From assembly GCA_044346745.1 (NCBI GenBank), contig JBIIYQ010000059.1:1-18454 (forward strand): DNA of 18,454 nucleotides, given 5' to 3'. The stretch comes from UKL13-2 sp044346745. Lineage in GTDB: Bacteria > Pseudomonadota > Gammaproteobacteria > Burkholderiales > Usitatibacteraceae. Made by a program: the position numbers and the translations under genes. The notes below the pieces were generated by a model. It was not told where the DNA came from, searched no databases, and saw nothing but the letters and a program-made list of their open reading frames with translations. Positions 6,780 to 14,488 of the stretch are shown in pieces; position 1 is the first letter of the stretch, and every line of letters starts with the position of its first letter.

Positions 6780-8444
6780 TCAAATTACTTTGTTGGCGTG
6801 GGCTACCCACGCATCTGGCGGCGCAGCAAATGAGTCCGGGTCGGCGGTCGCCCAGAAGTCCCTGAACAACACGTGAGTGGACGAGCCTTTGGGTTGTTCG
6901 CCGACTAATTCGCCCGACTTGGCCCATAGGTGCAGTGCAGCAAGTGAGCGTACTTCCGTCGACGACATGCGCCGAATAACGTGTTCCGGCCCCAGCTCCG
7001 ACGGGTGATTTAGCCCGGCTGCTGCCAATAGCTCCTTAAGCGCGTGCAGAGTGTTCTGATGAAACTGAAACACCCGCTCCGCCTTGTCCGGAACCACCAG
7101 CGCGCGCATGCGGTTGGGGTCTTGGGTGGTAACACCAGTCGGGCAATGTCCGGTATGGCACGTTTGGGCTTGCAGACAACCGAGCGCAAACATAAAGCCG
7201 CGTGCGGAGTTGCACCAGTCCGCGCCCATCGCCAAGGTGCGCGCGATGTCGAAGGCGGTGACGATCTTGCCGGAGGCACCAACCGAAATTTGGTCGCGCA
7301 CACCGATGCCGACCAACGTGTTGTGTACCAGCATCAGTGCTTCACGCAGCGGTGTACCCACATGGTCAGTGAATTCGAGTGGTGCCGCGCCGGTGCCACC
7401 TTCACCGCCGTCAACCACAATGAAGTTCGGCACGATGCCGGTGACCAGTATTGCATTGGCAATGGCAAACCATTCCCACGGGTGGCCGACGGCCAATTTG
7501 ATGCCGACCGGTTTGCCGCCTGACAACTCGCGCAACTTCACCACAAACTGCAGCAACTCACGTGGTGTCGAAAAAGCGGAATGTTTGGCAGGAGAGACAC
7601 AATCCACACCGATGGGCACACCACGCGCCTCAGCAATTTCGGGCGTCACCTTTGCACCCGGCAACACACCGCCGTGCCCGGGCTTGGCACCCTGTGAGAG
7701 TTTGATTTCGATCATCTTCACTTGATCGGATGCGGCATTGGCGCGAAATTTTTCCGCATTGAACGTACCGTCGTCGTTACGACAGCCGAAGTAACCCGAG
7801 CCGATTTCCCAAACGAGGTCGCCCCCTCCGGCGCGATGATAGCGAGATACCGAGCCCTCACCGGTGTCGTGGTAGAAGCCACCGCGTTTGGCACCTTCGT
7901 TGAGCGCCAAGATGGCGTTTGCCGACAGTGCACCAAAACTCATGGCGGAAATATTGAATACCGACGCGGAATAGGGCTTTGAACAAGCAGCATTTCCAAT
8001 GGTGATGCGAAAGTCGTGGTCGCCGATATTCGTCGGCGCGATGGAATGATTCATCCACTCGTAATTAGGCGCGTACACATCGGCTTGGGTACCAAAGGGG
8101 CGCTTGTCAGAAACACCTTTGGCGCGTTGGTAGATGATGGCGCGTTGCGCCCGGGAGAAGGGCAATTCTTCGCTGTCCGACTCGATGAAGTACTGGCGGA
8201 TCTCCGGTCGGATGAATTCGAAGAAAAATCGAAAGTGCGCCAGCACGGGATAGTTGCGACGGATCGCATGCCGGGTCTGAGAGTAGTCGATGAACCCAAC
8301 CAACGTGAGGAGTGCCGCTGCGGAGGCGGGCCACCACCACAACGGATGTAACGGCGTCATTGCGACGGTCGCTAAACAAACGATTCCGCAAATAGCCCAG
8401 GCCCAGTAGCGCTGCGGCACGATGTTGTCGATTGTTGTGCTCAT
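6780..8444 (-). CDS. membrane-anchored FMN-binding glutamate synthase family protein
   Basis: This 554-aa protein contains only the FMN/Fe-S synthase domain of large-subunit glutamate synthase (PF01645 type), with no glutaminase or NADPH-binding domain. Two hydrophobic segments at about 13-29 and 34-54 should anchor it in the inner membrane, with the catalytic domain probably cytosolic. Motifs include SAMSFGALS (166-174), KPGHGG (254-259), GGEGGTGAAP (346-355) and GASGK (389-393). Cysteines at 423, 429 and 434 (C-x5-C-x4-C) match the 3Fe-4S ligands of GltB. The ATG at 8442-8444 follows GGGAG by seven bases, so the 12-codon upstream extension is not used. It lies 75 bases after zwf in the same direction and may be the last gene of that operon. 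The reaction of these stand-alone proteins is not established; glutamate synthase activity cannot be assumed. Confidence 0.87.
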   Translation of the reverse strand: MSTTIDNIVPQRYWAWAICGIVCLATVAMTPLHPLWWWPASAAALLTLVGFIDYSQTRHAIRRNYPVLAHFRFFFEFIRPEIRQYFIESDSEELPFSRAQRAIIYQRAKGVSDKRPFGTQADVYAPNYEWMNHSIAPTNIGDHDFRITIGNAACSKPYSASVFNISAMSFGALSANAILALNEGAKRGGFYHDTGEGSVSRYHRAGGGDLVWEIGSGYFGCRNDDGTFNAEKFRANAASDQVKMIEIKLSQGAKPGHGGVLPGAKVTPEIAEARGVPIGVDCVSPAKHSAFSTPRELLQFVVKLRELSGGKPVGIKLAVGHPWEWFAIANAILVTGIVPNFIVVDGGEGGTGAAPLEFTDHVGTPLREALMLVHNTLVGIGVRDQISVGASGKIVTAFDIARTLAMGADWCNSARGFMFALGCLQAQTCHTGHCPTGVTTQDPNRMRALVVPDKAERVFQFHQNTLHALKELLAAAGLNHPSELGPEHVIRRMSSTEVRSLAALHLWAKSGELVGEQPKGSSTHVLFRDFWATADPDSFAAPPDAWVAHANKVI

Positions 8445-8519
8445 GTTGTTTCTCCCTTGACGCACTCCACCAAACGGCAAAGGGAAGAGAAACGTAGAGC
8501 AACGGGTAAACGCGCCCGA

Positions 8520-9998
8520 TTATTCGTGCCAAGAGTGGCCGTTGCGCTCCGTCAACGCGATGGCGGCACTAGGCCCCCAACTGCCGGCGGTGTACGGCTT
8601 GGCCGCATACCCGGTGCTCTTCCAGCCGTCGATGATGCCGTCGATCCACTTCCACGCCGCTTCGACCTCGTCACGACGCACAAACAGCGCCGAGTTGTTG
8701 CGCAGCACATCAAGCAGCATCCGCTCGTAGGCGATACGGCGGCGCGAATGGCCGAACGTTTCACCCACTGAAAGATTGAGCGGCACCTGCGCGAGTTTGA
8801 CTTCATTCATGCCTGGTTTTTTGTGCATGAGGGTGAGTGTGATCATCTCTTCAGGTTGCAGTTGGATGAGCAGTGCGTTGGGCGAGAGGGTGGCGCCAAT
8901 GTCTGCAAAAATATTGAACGGCGCGGGTTTGAATTGAATCATGATCTCGCTACAACGTTTGGCCAGGCGTTTGCCGGTGCGCATGTAAAACGGCACACCC
9001 GCCCACCGCCAGTTGTCGATGCCCACTTTGAGCGCAACGAAGGTCTCGGTGTCACTCGCCGCCGTCGCCCCTTTTTCATCCAGATAACCAACTGCCGCCT
9101 CACCGGCGCTATAACCCGCCGCGTATTGTCCGCGCACGGTTTGGGTTTCAACATCGGTACCGCGAATCGGATGCAGCGACCACAGCACTTTCACCTTTTC
9201 GTTACGTACAGCAGACGGTGTGAACCCCGCGGGAGGCTCCATTGCCACTAAGCACAACAGTTGCAGCATGTGGCTTTGCACCATGTCACGCAACGCGCCG
9301 GTGCCATCGTAGAACCCCCAGCGTCCCTCAACGCCGACCGCTTCGGCTACCGTAATCTGCACCTGCTCGATCGCATTCGCGTTCCATAGCGGCTCGAAGA
9401 TCGCATTGGCGAATCGCAGCGCCAACAAATTCTGCACCGCCTCTTTGCCGAGATAGTGATCGATGCGAAACACCTGATGTTCTTCAAAGGCGGCGCCGAT
9501 GGCTTCATTGACCTCGTGTGCCGTTTTCGAATTCGTGCCAATGGGTTTCTCAACCGTGATGCGGGAGTGTGGGTCAATCAAGCCCGCGTCGCGTAACGCG
9601 AGGCAGATCGGCCCAAACAATTGGGGGCCGGTGGAGAGGTAATAAATCACGCCGCCTTCACCTTGGTGTAGCGCACCCTTTATGGAATCCAGTCCACCCG
9701 CAGTTTGAATATCAACCGTTACATAACGAATACGTGCGGCAAAGGCGGCGAACTTAGCTTCATCGAACAGGCTTGCAATTGCGGAGGAGCAAATGGCGTC
9801 GCGCACTTTCTGCCGGAACACATCATCGGTTTGTTTAGATGTCGCCGCACCAATCAACTGAAACCCTTTGGGCAACAAGCCATCGGTGTCCAGGGCGTAC
9901 AGCGACGGCCACAACATCCGTTTGGCAAGATCACCCGTTGCACCAAACAATACCAAGGCACGGCAGTCTGGAGTGGTTGCAGCTGGAGTCGCGGTCAT
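8520..9998 (-). CDS. zwf: glucose-6-phosphate 1-dehydrogenase
   Basis: Zwf oxidises glucose-6-phosphate to 6-phosphogluconolactone with reduction of NADP, feeding the Entner-Doudoroff and pentose phosphate routes in the cytosol. The 492-aa length is normal. The nucleotide-binding loop GATGDLAKR is at 19-27, EKP at 150-152, and the active-site signature RIDHYLGKE at 178-186 (His181 binds the substrate phosphate). His243 in MVQSHM corresponds to the catalytic base. The ATG start lies 63 bases after the eda stop in the same direction. I see no separate HexR-type operator in that gap, so expression is probably from the edd promoter, although an internal promoter cannot be excluded. The usual partner pgl (lactonase) is absent here. 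Confidence 0.97.
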   Translation of the reverse strand: MTATPAATTPDCRALVLFGATGDLAKRMLWPSLYALDTDGLLPKGFQLIGAATSKQTDDVFRQKVRDAICSSAIASLFDEAKFAAFAARIRYVTVDIQTAGGLDSIKGALHQGEGGVIYYLSTGPQLFGPICLALRDAGLIDPHSRITVEKPIGTNSKTAHEVNEAIGAAFEEHQVFRIDHYLGKEAVQNLLALRFANAIFEPLWNANAIEQVQITVAEAVGVEGRWGFYDGTGALRDMVQSHMLQLLCLVAMEPPAGFTPSAVRNEKVKVLWSLHPIRGTDVETQTVRGQYAAGYSAGEAAVGYLDEKGATAASDTETFVALKVGIDNWRWAGVPFYMRTGKRLAKRCSEIMIQFKPAPFNIFADIGATLSPNALLIQLQPEEMITLTLMHKKPGMNEVKLAQVPLNLSVGETFGHSRRRIAYERMLLDVLRNNSALFVRRDEVEAAWKWIDGIIDGWKSTGYAAKPYTAGSWGPSAAIALTERNGHSWHE

Positions 9999-10061
9999 GG
10001 TGCGGTGTCCGGTCAGTAAGTGTTGCTGGCGTGCAGCGAGAGAAGTGTGAGTTTAGAGGCT

Positions 10062-10730
10062 CTACGGCGAAGTGGTGGCCGGGTTCGTGTTAACAGAGCG
10101 CAGCGCGGAAGCGGCGACTGCGCGCAGTCGGATCGCGTCCCAGTCGCCGGTGTTCACAAGGTTAGCCGGAGCGAGCCATGAGCCACCTACACAAGCCACG
10201 TTGGGCAACTTAAGGTATTCGGGTGCGGAGGCCGCATCGACGCCGCCGGTGGGGCAAAACTGAATGCTAGGGAACGGGCCGCCGAGTGCTTTTAACATCT
10301 CAACACCACCGGCCTGTTTGGCAGGGAAGAGTTTTACTGCGTGGAAACCTGCCTGCATTGCGCGCATAAGATCTGATGGCGTCATACAACCAGGCAGAAA
10401 CGGGAAGTTCTGGCTCGCGACATGAGCCAGCAACGTATCGGTGCTGCCGGGGCTGACACCGAACACCGCACCGGCAGCCACGGCCGCATCAAAGTCAGCG
10501 ACGCTCACAATGGTGCCAACGCCCACGACGGCCTCAGGCACGTCTTGGCGGATGGCGCGGACACTATCGAGTGCCGCGGCCGTACGCATGGTGACCTCAA
10601 GCACCCGAATGCCGCCCGCAACTAAGGCGCGTGCCAGTGGAACCGCGTCAGTCACGCGATCCAAAACAATAACCGGCATGACCGGGCTGGAAGTGAGGAT
10701 TTCACGGATGGTGGCAAGGGCGTGTGTCAT
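10062..10730 (-). CDS. eda: KDPG aldolase
   Basis: Eda cleaves 2-keto-3-deoxy-6-phosphogluconate into pyruvate and glyceraldehyde-3-phosphate, the last specific step of the Entner-Doudoroff pathway. The 222-aa class I aldolase shows Glu45 in RVLEVTMRT and the Schiff-base Lys133 in HAVKLFPA, both at the same numbers as in the E. coli enzyme. Other marks are VGVGTI, SPGSTD and the phosphate-binding CPTGGVD segment. The ATG overlaps the edd stop in an ATGA arrangement, so translation is coupled to edd. The last eight or so residues (NTNPATTSP) are a low-complexity tail. Confidence 0.96.
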   Translation of the reverse strand: MTHALATIREILTSSPVMPVIVLDRVTDAVPLARALVAGGIRVLEVTMRTAAALDSVRAIRQDVPEAVVGVGTIVSVADFDAAVAAGAVFGVSPGSTDTLLAHVASQNFPFLPGCMTPSDLMRAMQAGFHAVKLFPAKQAGGVEMLKALGGPFPSIQFCPTGGVDAASAPEYLKLPNVACVGGSWLAPANLVNTGDWDAIRLRAVAASALRSVNTNPATTSP

Positions 10731-12613
10731 AGGGTTTGCTCCTCGGTAGTGGCTCTGTGCGTTGCTTGCTCTGCATTAATGGGAATGACACCAAAGGTTC
10801 CGGCACCGTCTTCTGCGGTCAGCGCTGCCGCACGCGAGGCGTAAAAAAGCTCACGCCCAGAGCCGAATTGGTTGGCATCGAGATTCACAGCAGGGATATC
10901 GCGATTAGCCCATTCAGCGGCGTCAACTTTCGCTTCCAGCGTTCCAGCTGCAGCGTCCAACCGAATGAGGTCTCCAGTTCGCACTTTGCCAAGTGGACCA
11001 CCTGCCAGGCACTCCGGTGAAACGTGGATGGCTGCGGGCACCTTGCCGGATGCGCCCGACATGCGGCCATCTGTCACGAGTGCGACGTGGAAGCCTGCGT
11101 CTTGCAACGAGCCCAAGGCCGGCGTGAGCTTGTGTAACTCCGGCATGCCGTTGGCGCGCGGACCTTGGAAACGAACGATGGCGACAAAGTCCTTTTGAAG
11201 TTCGCCGCGCTTAAAAGCAGCGAGGACATCATCTTGGTCATCAAACACGATTGCAGGCGCCTCAACGACTCGGTGATGCGGCTTGACCGCGGACACCTTG
11301 ATCACCGACCGCCCGAGATTGCCACGTAATACGCGCAGGCCACCGTCGTTGCTAAACGGCGCCGCTGCAGTCCGAACGACGCTGTCGTCTCCGCTCACGG
11401 TAGGCGCCTTTCGGCGGGCAACACGACCGGCTTCGAGAGTGGGCTCCTCGGTGTATCGCGAGAGTCCGGGGCCTGCGACCGTCTTTACATCTTCGTGTAA
11501 CAACCCGGCTGACAAAAGTTCTCGAATCACAAACCCCGCGCCACCGGCCGCATGAAAGTGGTTCACGTCGGCACTACCGTTGGGGTAGATACGGGCGAGC
11601 AATGGCACCACGGCGGACAGTGCGTCAAAGTCGTCCCAGTTAACGATGATGCCTGCGGCGCGCGCAATCGCGATGATGTGGATGGTATGGTTGGTTGAGC
11701 CGCCAGTGGCGAGTAGGCCGACGATGGCGTTGACGATGCAACGTTCATCGACGATATCGGCGATCGGCGTGTATTCCGCGCCAAGATGCGTGAGGCCAAC
11801 AACACGCTTTGCTGCTTCTGCAGTCAGTGCATCCCGCAGCGGGGTGTTGGGCGTGATGAAAGCGGAACCGGGCAAATGCAGCCCCATCACTTCCATGAGC
11901 ATTTGATTGCTGTTGGCCGTGCCATAGAAGGTACAGGTGCCGGGGCCGTGGTACGCACGACTCTCGGCTTCAAGTAGCCTCGCGCGGTCGATCTTGCCCT
12001 CGGCGAACCGCTGACGAATTTTTGCTTTTTCGTCGTTAGAGAGGCCGGTCGTCATCGGCCCGGCTGGCACAAAGATCGTGGGCAGGTGGCCGAATTGCAC
12101 CGCGCCGATCAAGAGTCCCGGCACAATCTTGTCGCACACACCGAGGCACAACACGCCGTCGAACACGTTGTGCGACAACGCAATTGCCGTGGCTTGGGCG
12201 ATGATGTCGCGTGAGAACAGGGAGAGCTCCATACCAGCCTGGCCTTGTGTGACGCCATCACACATTGCGGGCACGCCGCCCGCAAATTGTGCGGTCGCAC
12301 CAGTCTCACGCGCGGCCTGTTTGATGATGTCCGGAAAACGCGCCAGCGGTTGATGCGCGGAGAGCATGTCGTTGTAGGCTGAGACGATGCCGATATTCGG
12401 TGCCCGTATTTCGCGCAACACCAGTTTGTCCTTCGGCGCTTCAGCGGCGAAGGCGTGAGCGAGGTTGGTACAGGAGATCCTGCCTCGGGACGGGCCGGCG
12501 TGTTTTGCAGCGGCGACGTGCGAGAGGTAACGTGAACGTGTGGGTTCGCTGCGACGCCGAATCTCATCCGTAAGGCGGGCAAGTGTAGGGTGCGGTGTTG
12601 AATCGATTCGCAT
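10727..12613 (-). CDS. edd: 6-phosphogluconate dehydratase
   Basis: Edd dehydrates 6-phosphogluconate to KDPG in the cytosol using an oxygen-sensitive Fe-S cluster. The 628-aa length is typical of Edd and longer than IlvD. Candidate cluster ligands are Cys118 (PAMCDG), Cys160 (GVCDK) and Cys227 (GPGTCTFYGTANSNQ), all in family-conserved settings. The C-terminal half has TDGRMSGASGKVPAAIH, typical of the IlvD/Edd family. The ATG at 12611-12613 follows GGAG by seven bases. It is the first gene of the edd-eda-zwf cluster and is driven by a near-consensus promoter overlain by a HexR-like palindrome. The visible operon predicts induction when KDPG accumulates, since KDPG releases HexR in characterised relatives. 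Confidence 0.96.
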   Translation of the reverse strand: MRIDSTPHPTLARLTDEIRRRSEPTRSRYLSHVAAAKHAGPSRGRISCTNLAHAFAAEAPKDKLVLREIRAPNIGIVSAYNDMLSAHQPLARFPDIIKQAARETGATAQFAGGVPAMCDGVTQGQAGMELSLFSRDIIAQATAIALSHNVFDGVLCLGVCDKIVPGLLIGAVQFGHLPTIFVPAGPMTTGLSNDEKAKIRQRFAEGKIDRARLLEAESRAYHGPGTCTFYGTANSNQMLMEVMGLHLPGSAFITPNTPLRDALTAEAAKRVVGLTHLGAEYTPIADIVDERCIVNAIVGLLATGGSTNHTIHIIAIARAAGIIVNWDDFDALSAVVPLLARIYPNGSADVNHFHAAGGAGFVIRELLSAGLLHEDVKTVAGPGLSRYTEEPTLEAGRVARRKAPTVSGDDSVVRTAAAPFSNDGGLRVLRGNLGRSVIKVSAVKPHHRVVEAPAIVFDDQDDVLAAFKRGELQKDFVAIVRFQGPRANGMPELHKLTPALGSLQDAGFHVALVTDGRMSGASGKVPAAIHVSPECLAGGPLGKVRTGDLIRLDAAAGTLEAKVDAAEWANRDIPAVNLDANQFGSGRELFYASRAAALTAEDGAGTFGVIPINAEQATHRATTEEQTL

Positions 12614-12660
12614 ACGGTGACTCCGAGCCGAGGGGTGCCAGACAATAAGTTAGAGGTGGG

Positions 12661-12689
12661 ATTGTAGAAAATCTACAGATTCTCGTCAA
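12661..12689 (-). promoter_or_regulatory. sigma70-type promoter of edd
   Basis: On the minus strand TTGACG (complement of 12684-12689) is followed by a 17-base spacer and TACAAT (complement of 12661-12666). Each box matches the sigma70 consensus at five of six positions. Transcription would start near 12654, about 40 bases before the edd ATG. The palindrome at 12663-12677 covers most of the -10 box and part of the spacer, a position where a bound repressor would block RNA polymerase. Confidence 0.82.
12663..12677. promoter_or_regulatory. probable HexR operator 1
   Basis: TGTAGAAAATCTACA is a palindrome with perfect TGTAGA/TCTACA arms around three A bases. It agrees with the described HexR motif TGTARTWWWAYTACA except at the two positions flanking the AT core. 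It overlaps the edd -10 box, and the adjacent divergent gene encodes an RpiR-type regulator. Binding itself is inferred. Confidence 0.78.
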
Positions 12690-12695
12690 GTTTGT

Positions 12696-12710
12696 TGTAG
12701 TTGTCTATAG
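12696..12710. promoter_or_regulatory. possible degenerate HexR half-site
   Basis: TGTAGTTGTCTATAG carries a complete left arm (TGTAG) and an imperfect right arm (CTATA instead of CTACA) with a four-base rather than five-base core. It lies between the two better sites, just upstream of the edd -35 box. It may be an auxiliary site or chance. Confidence 0.3.
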
Positions 12711-12771
12711 GGTTGTCGTCATGAGTTGCCTAGGTGGTGGCGACTTGAGCGATGGGTGTTAGGTTACAGTC

Positions 12772-12786
12772 TGTTGACAATCTACA
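12772..12786. promoter_or_regulatory. probable HexR operator 2 (autoregulatory)
   Basis: TGTTGACAATCTACA has the same 5-5-5 layout as operator 1, with a perfect right arm (CTACA) and one mismatch in the left (TGTTG). It ends 22 bases before the ATG at 12809. If translation began at the ATG at 12752, the site would lie inside the hexR coding region; it therefore supports the downstream start and suggests autoregulation. Confidence 0.55.
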
Positions 12787-12808
12787 AATACTCGCCGAAC
12801 ATATCGAT

Positions 12809-13708
12809 ATGCCGAAATCATCAAAAAAAGTTATTGGCACCCCCGAACCGCCGGCCGCCTCAACCGCGCTACTGGATCGTATTGAAGCGTTGATCGATAC
12901 CCTCCGACCCTCAGAACAATTGGTCGGGCGGTTTGTGCTGCGCCATCCTAACTTAGTGATCAGTTTGTCTTTCCCGGAGATTGCTGCCAAGTGTGGGGTA
13001 AGCCAACCCACCGTGGCGAGATTTTGTGTGGCAGCAGGGTTCACCGGTTACCGCGACTTCAAGTTACGGTTGGCACAAAGCCTCGCCAATGGTGTGCCGT
13101 TTGTCCACCACGATGTCGGTATGCAGGATTCGATGGCGGATGTTGGTGCCAAAGTGTTCGATCGCGGAATCGCCGCGTTGGTGAGTGTACGCAACCACCT
13201 CGACCCCGAGGCTCTGACACGCGCCACCAAGTTACTCGCAGAAGCGAGTCGTATCGAGTTTTACGGCCTTGGTAACTCGGGTATCGTGGCGATGGACGCC
13301 CAGCACAAATTTTTTCGGCTCGGAGTTCCGGCGGTCGCTTATTCCGACCCCCATATACACGCGATGGCCGCCTCACTCTTGGGCAAGCAACACGTGGTGG
13401 TGGCGATCTCGGGTACCGGGCGGACACGGGAATTGATTCGAAGTGTCGCGATCGCGCGTGATGCCGGGGCTGCGGTGATCGCGATTACCGCGAGCGGCTC
13501 GCCGTTGGCGAAATTGGCGACGGTCGCGTTGTTTGCCGATGTTCGCGAGGATCTCGATGTGTATGCGCCGATGACCTCCCGAATCGTGCATCTGGTGCTT
13601 ATCGATGTCTTGTCCGTTGGCGTTGCGATTGCGCGCGGGCCTGCGCTTGCGAAGAAGTTAAAGCGCGCCAAAGAAGTGATCGCGGATCGCCGCATCGATG
13701 ATACTTAG
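12809..13708 (+). CDS. hexR: HexR-type transcriptional regulator (RpiR family)
   Basis: This is a cytosolic repressor of central glucose catabolism whose characterised relatives respond to KDPG. From the ATG at 12809 it has 299 aa. The N-terminal RpiR helix-turn-helix spans about 22-95, with SFPEIAAKCGVSQPTVARF as the turn-and-recognition segment. A SIS sugar-phosphate domain covers about 125-275, with FYGLGNSG at 151-158 and AISGTGRT at 199-206 as its phosphate-binding loops. An in-frame ATG at 12752 adds 19 residues, but that stretch encodes the second operator and is not part of the fold. Neither start has a good ribosome binding site, so the choice is open. The gene is divergent from edd-eda-zwf, and the identity rests on this context plus the domain order. 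Confidence 0.88.
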   Translation: MPKSSKKVIGTPEPPAASTALLDRIEALIDTLRPSEQLVGRFVLRHPNLVISLSFPEIAAKCGVSQPTVARFCVAAGFTGYRDFKLRLAQSLANGVPFVHHDVGMQDSMADVGAKVFDRGIAALVSVRNHLDPEALTRATKLLAEASRIEFYGLGNSGIVAMDAQHKFFRLGVPAVAYSDPHIHAMAASLLGKQHVVVAISGTGRTRELIRSVAIARDAGAAVIAITASGSPLAKLATVALFADVREDLDVYAPMTSRIVHLVLIDVLSVGVAIARGPALAKKLKRAKEVIADRRIDDT

Positions 13709-13736
13709 CGGGTAAGTTCGCCGTGCTACTTTTTTT
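13707..13736 (+). terminator. probable intrinsic terminator of hexR
   Basis: AGCGG (13707-13711) can pair with CCGTGCT (13721-13727) with one bulged T, followed two bases later by a run of seven T (13730-13736). The stem is short, so the call is tentative, but its position immediately at the hexR stop fits. Confidence 0.45.
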
Positions 13737-13787
13737 GAACGCCGTGTCCGATAAAGTAGGGCGAAGTCTGCAAAACTATTTCATTCC

Positions 13788-14486
13788 TTGTCGTGGTCGA
13801 TCGCCGGTAAACTAGGATTTGCGTTTTTCTTTGCTGCCATCGTACCGATTTTCCTTACTGCCTGCTATGGCATGCAGTGGGCAATCGCACGTTAGCGTGA
13901 ATGAACGGTAGGCGCTGTCCGAGCTAGCCGACGTTACGGCGATTCACATTGAGCAATCGCTTATTTCTGTAGGTCGCACCCTGAAGCTGGCGCAGCAACC
14001 TTCTACGGATGCGTTGTTTGCGCAGACAGCCGCAATACATTCGAAATCTGCGCTGACTGATGCGCAAGAATTATTCGCCCGTCTCGCTGCGAGTAATGAC
14101 GACATCGAATCGCTGCGGCTTGTCGATGCTGCGGGACGTGTGGCGCTGGCAAACAAACGGGACGACATTAGCTTGGGCACGACTACTCCGGCTGGCGGAT
14201 TTGGACTTATCCTTTCGAACCCGGTGCCGATTGCTAAATGTACACTGATTGGTGTTGCGGTCGCTACCATCAAGCTGAGCGTATTCGAAGCCGCATTGGC
14301 GTCGGCTAGAACGAGGCCCTCCGTTACACCGTTTTTTTGGACAACGATGGCGTCAGCGCGTGGCACCCATCAACGGAACTCCACTGCAAGTCGCTGATAC
14401 TCCTGCGGCCCGAGGCCGCACGTGTGTTGAAAGAGCGGCGTTACGGCAAGGTGACCGCTTCGCACCAAAGGCTAGACTTAGTCTAG
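13788..14486 (+). pseudogene. decayed membrane sensor remnant (TM helix plus Cache-like domain)
   Basis: Three pieces in different frames read as one broken sensor protein. Frame A (13788-13895, stop TAG) gives a short basic start and a transmembrane helix, KLGFAFFFAAIVPIFLTACYG. Frame B (from 13912, just after a TAG at 13909-13911, to 14397) gives ELADVTAIHIEQSLISVGRT, then LRLVDAAGRVALANKRDD and IGVAVATIKLSVFEAAL, as in the first half of a periplasmic dCache domain. Frame C (14310-14486) continues with EALRYTVFLDNDGVSAWHP, like the second Cache half. At least two frame changes and one internal stop separate them. No HAMP, kinase, GGDEF or chemotaxis domain follows, so the output half is lost. 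The 3' end runs into the convergent corA stop. The assignment is by pattern only; an original histidine kinase, cyclase or chemoreceptor are all possible. Confidence 0.55.
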
Positions 14487-14488
14487 CC
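14470..14488. repeat. perfect 8-bp inverted repeat at the corA stop
   Basis: GGCTAGAC (14470-14477), loop TTA (14478-14480) and GTCTAGCC (14481-14488) form a perfect hairpin whose loop is the corA stop codon. No T run follows on either strand, so it is not a standard intrinsic terminator. It could stabilise the corA mRNA 3' end or be incidental. Confidence 0.5.

Noticed and set aside
8823..9251. 142-aa plus-strand open frame
   Set aside because: Antisense to zwf, with no recognisable features.
12752..12808. N-terminal part of HexR from the upstream ATG
   Set aside because: It overlaps an operator-like palindrome and adds non-conserved residues; treated as regulatory DNA, with the longer start left as an alternative.
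13768..13797. Resemblance of the reading LQNYFIPC to the RNYFVPC start of the hydrolase near the left end
   Set aside because: The match covers about eight residues, is followed by a stop, and the next frame gives a transmembrane helix instead; most likely chance.
14470..14488. Perfect hairpin at the corA stop as a terminator
   Set aside because: No T tract follows on either strand; kept only as an inverted repeat.
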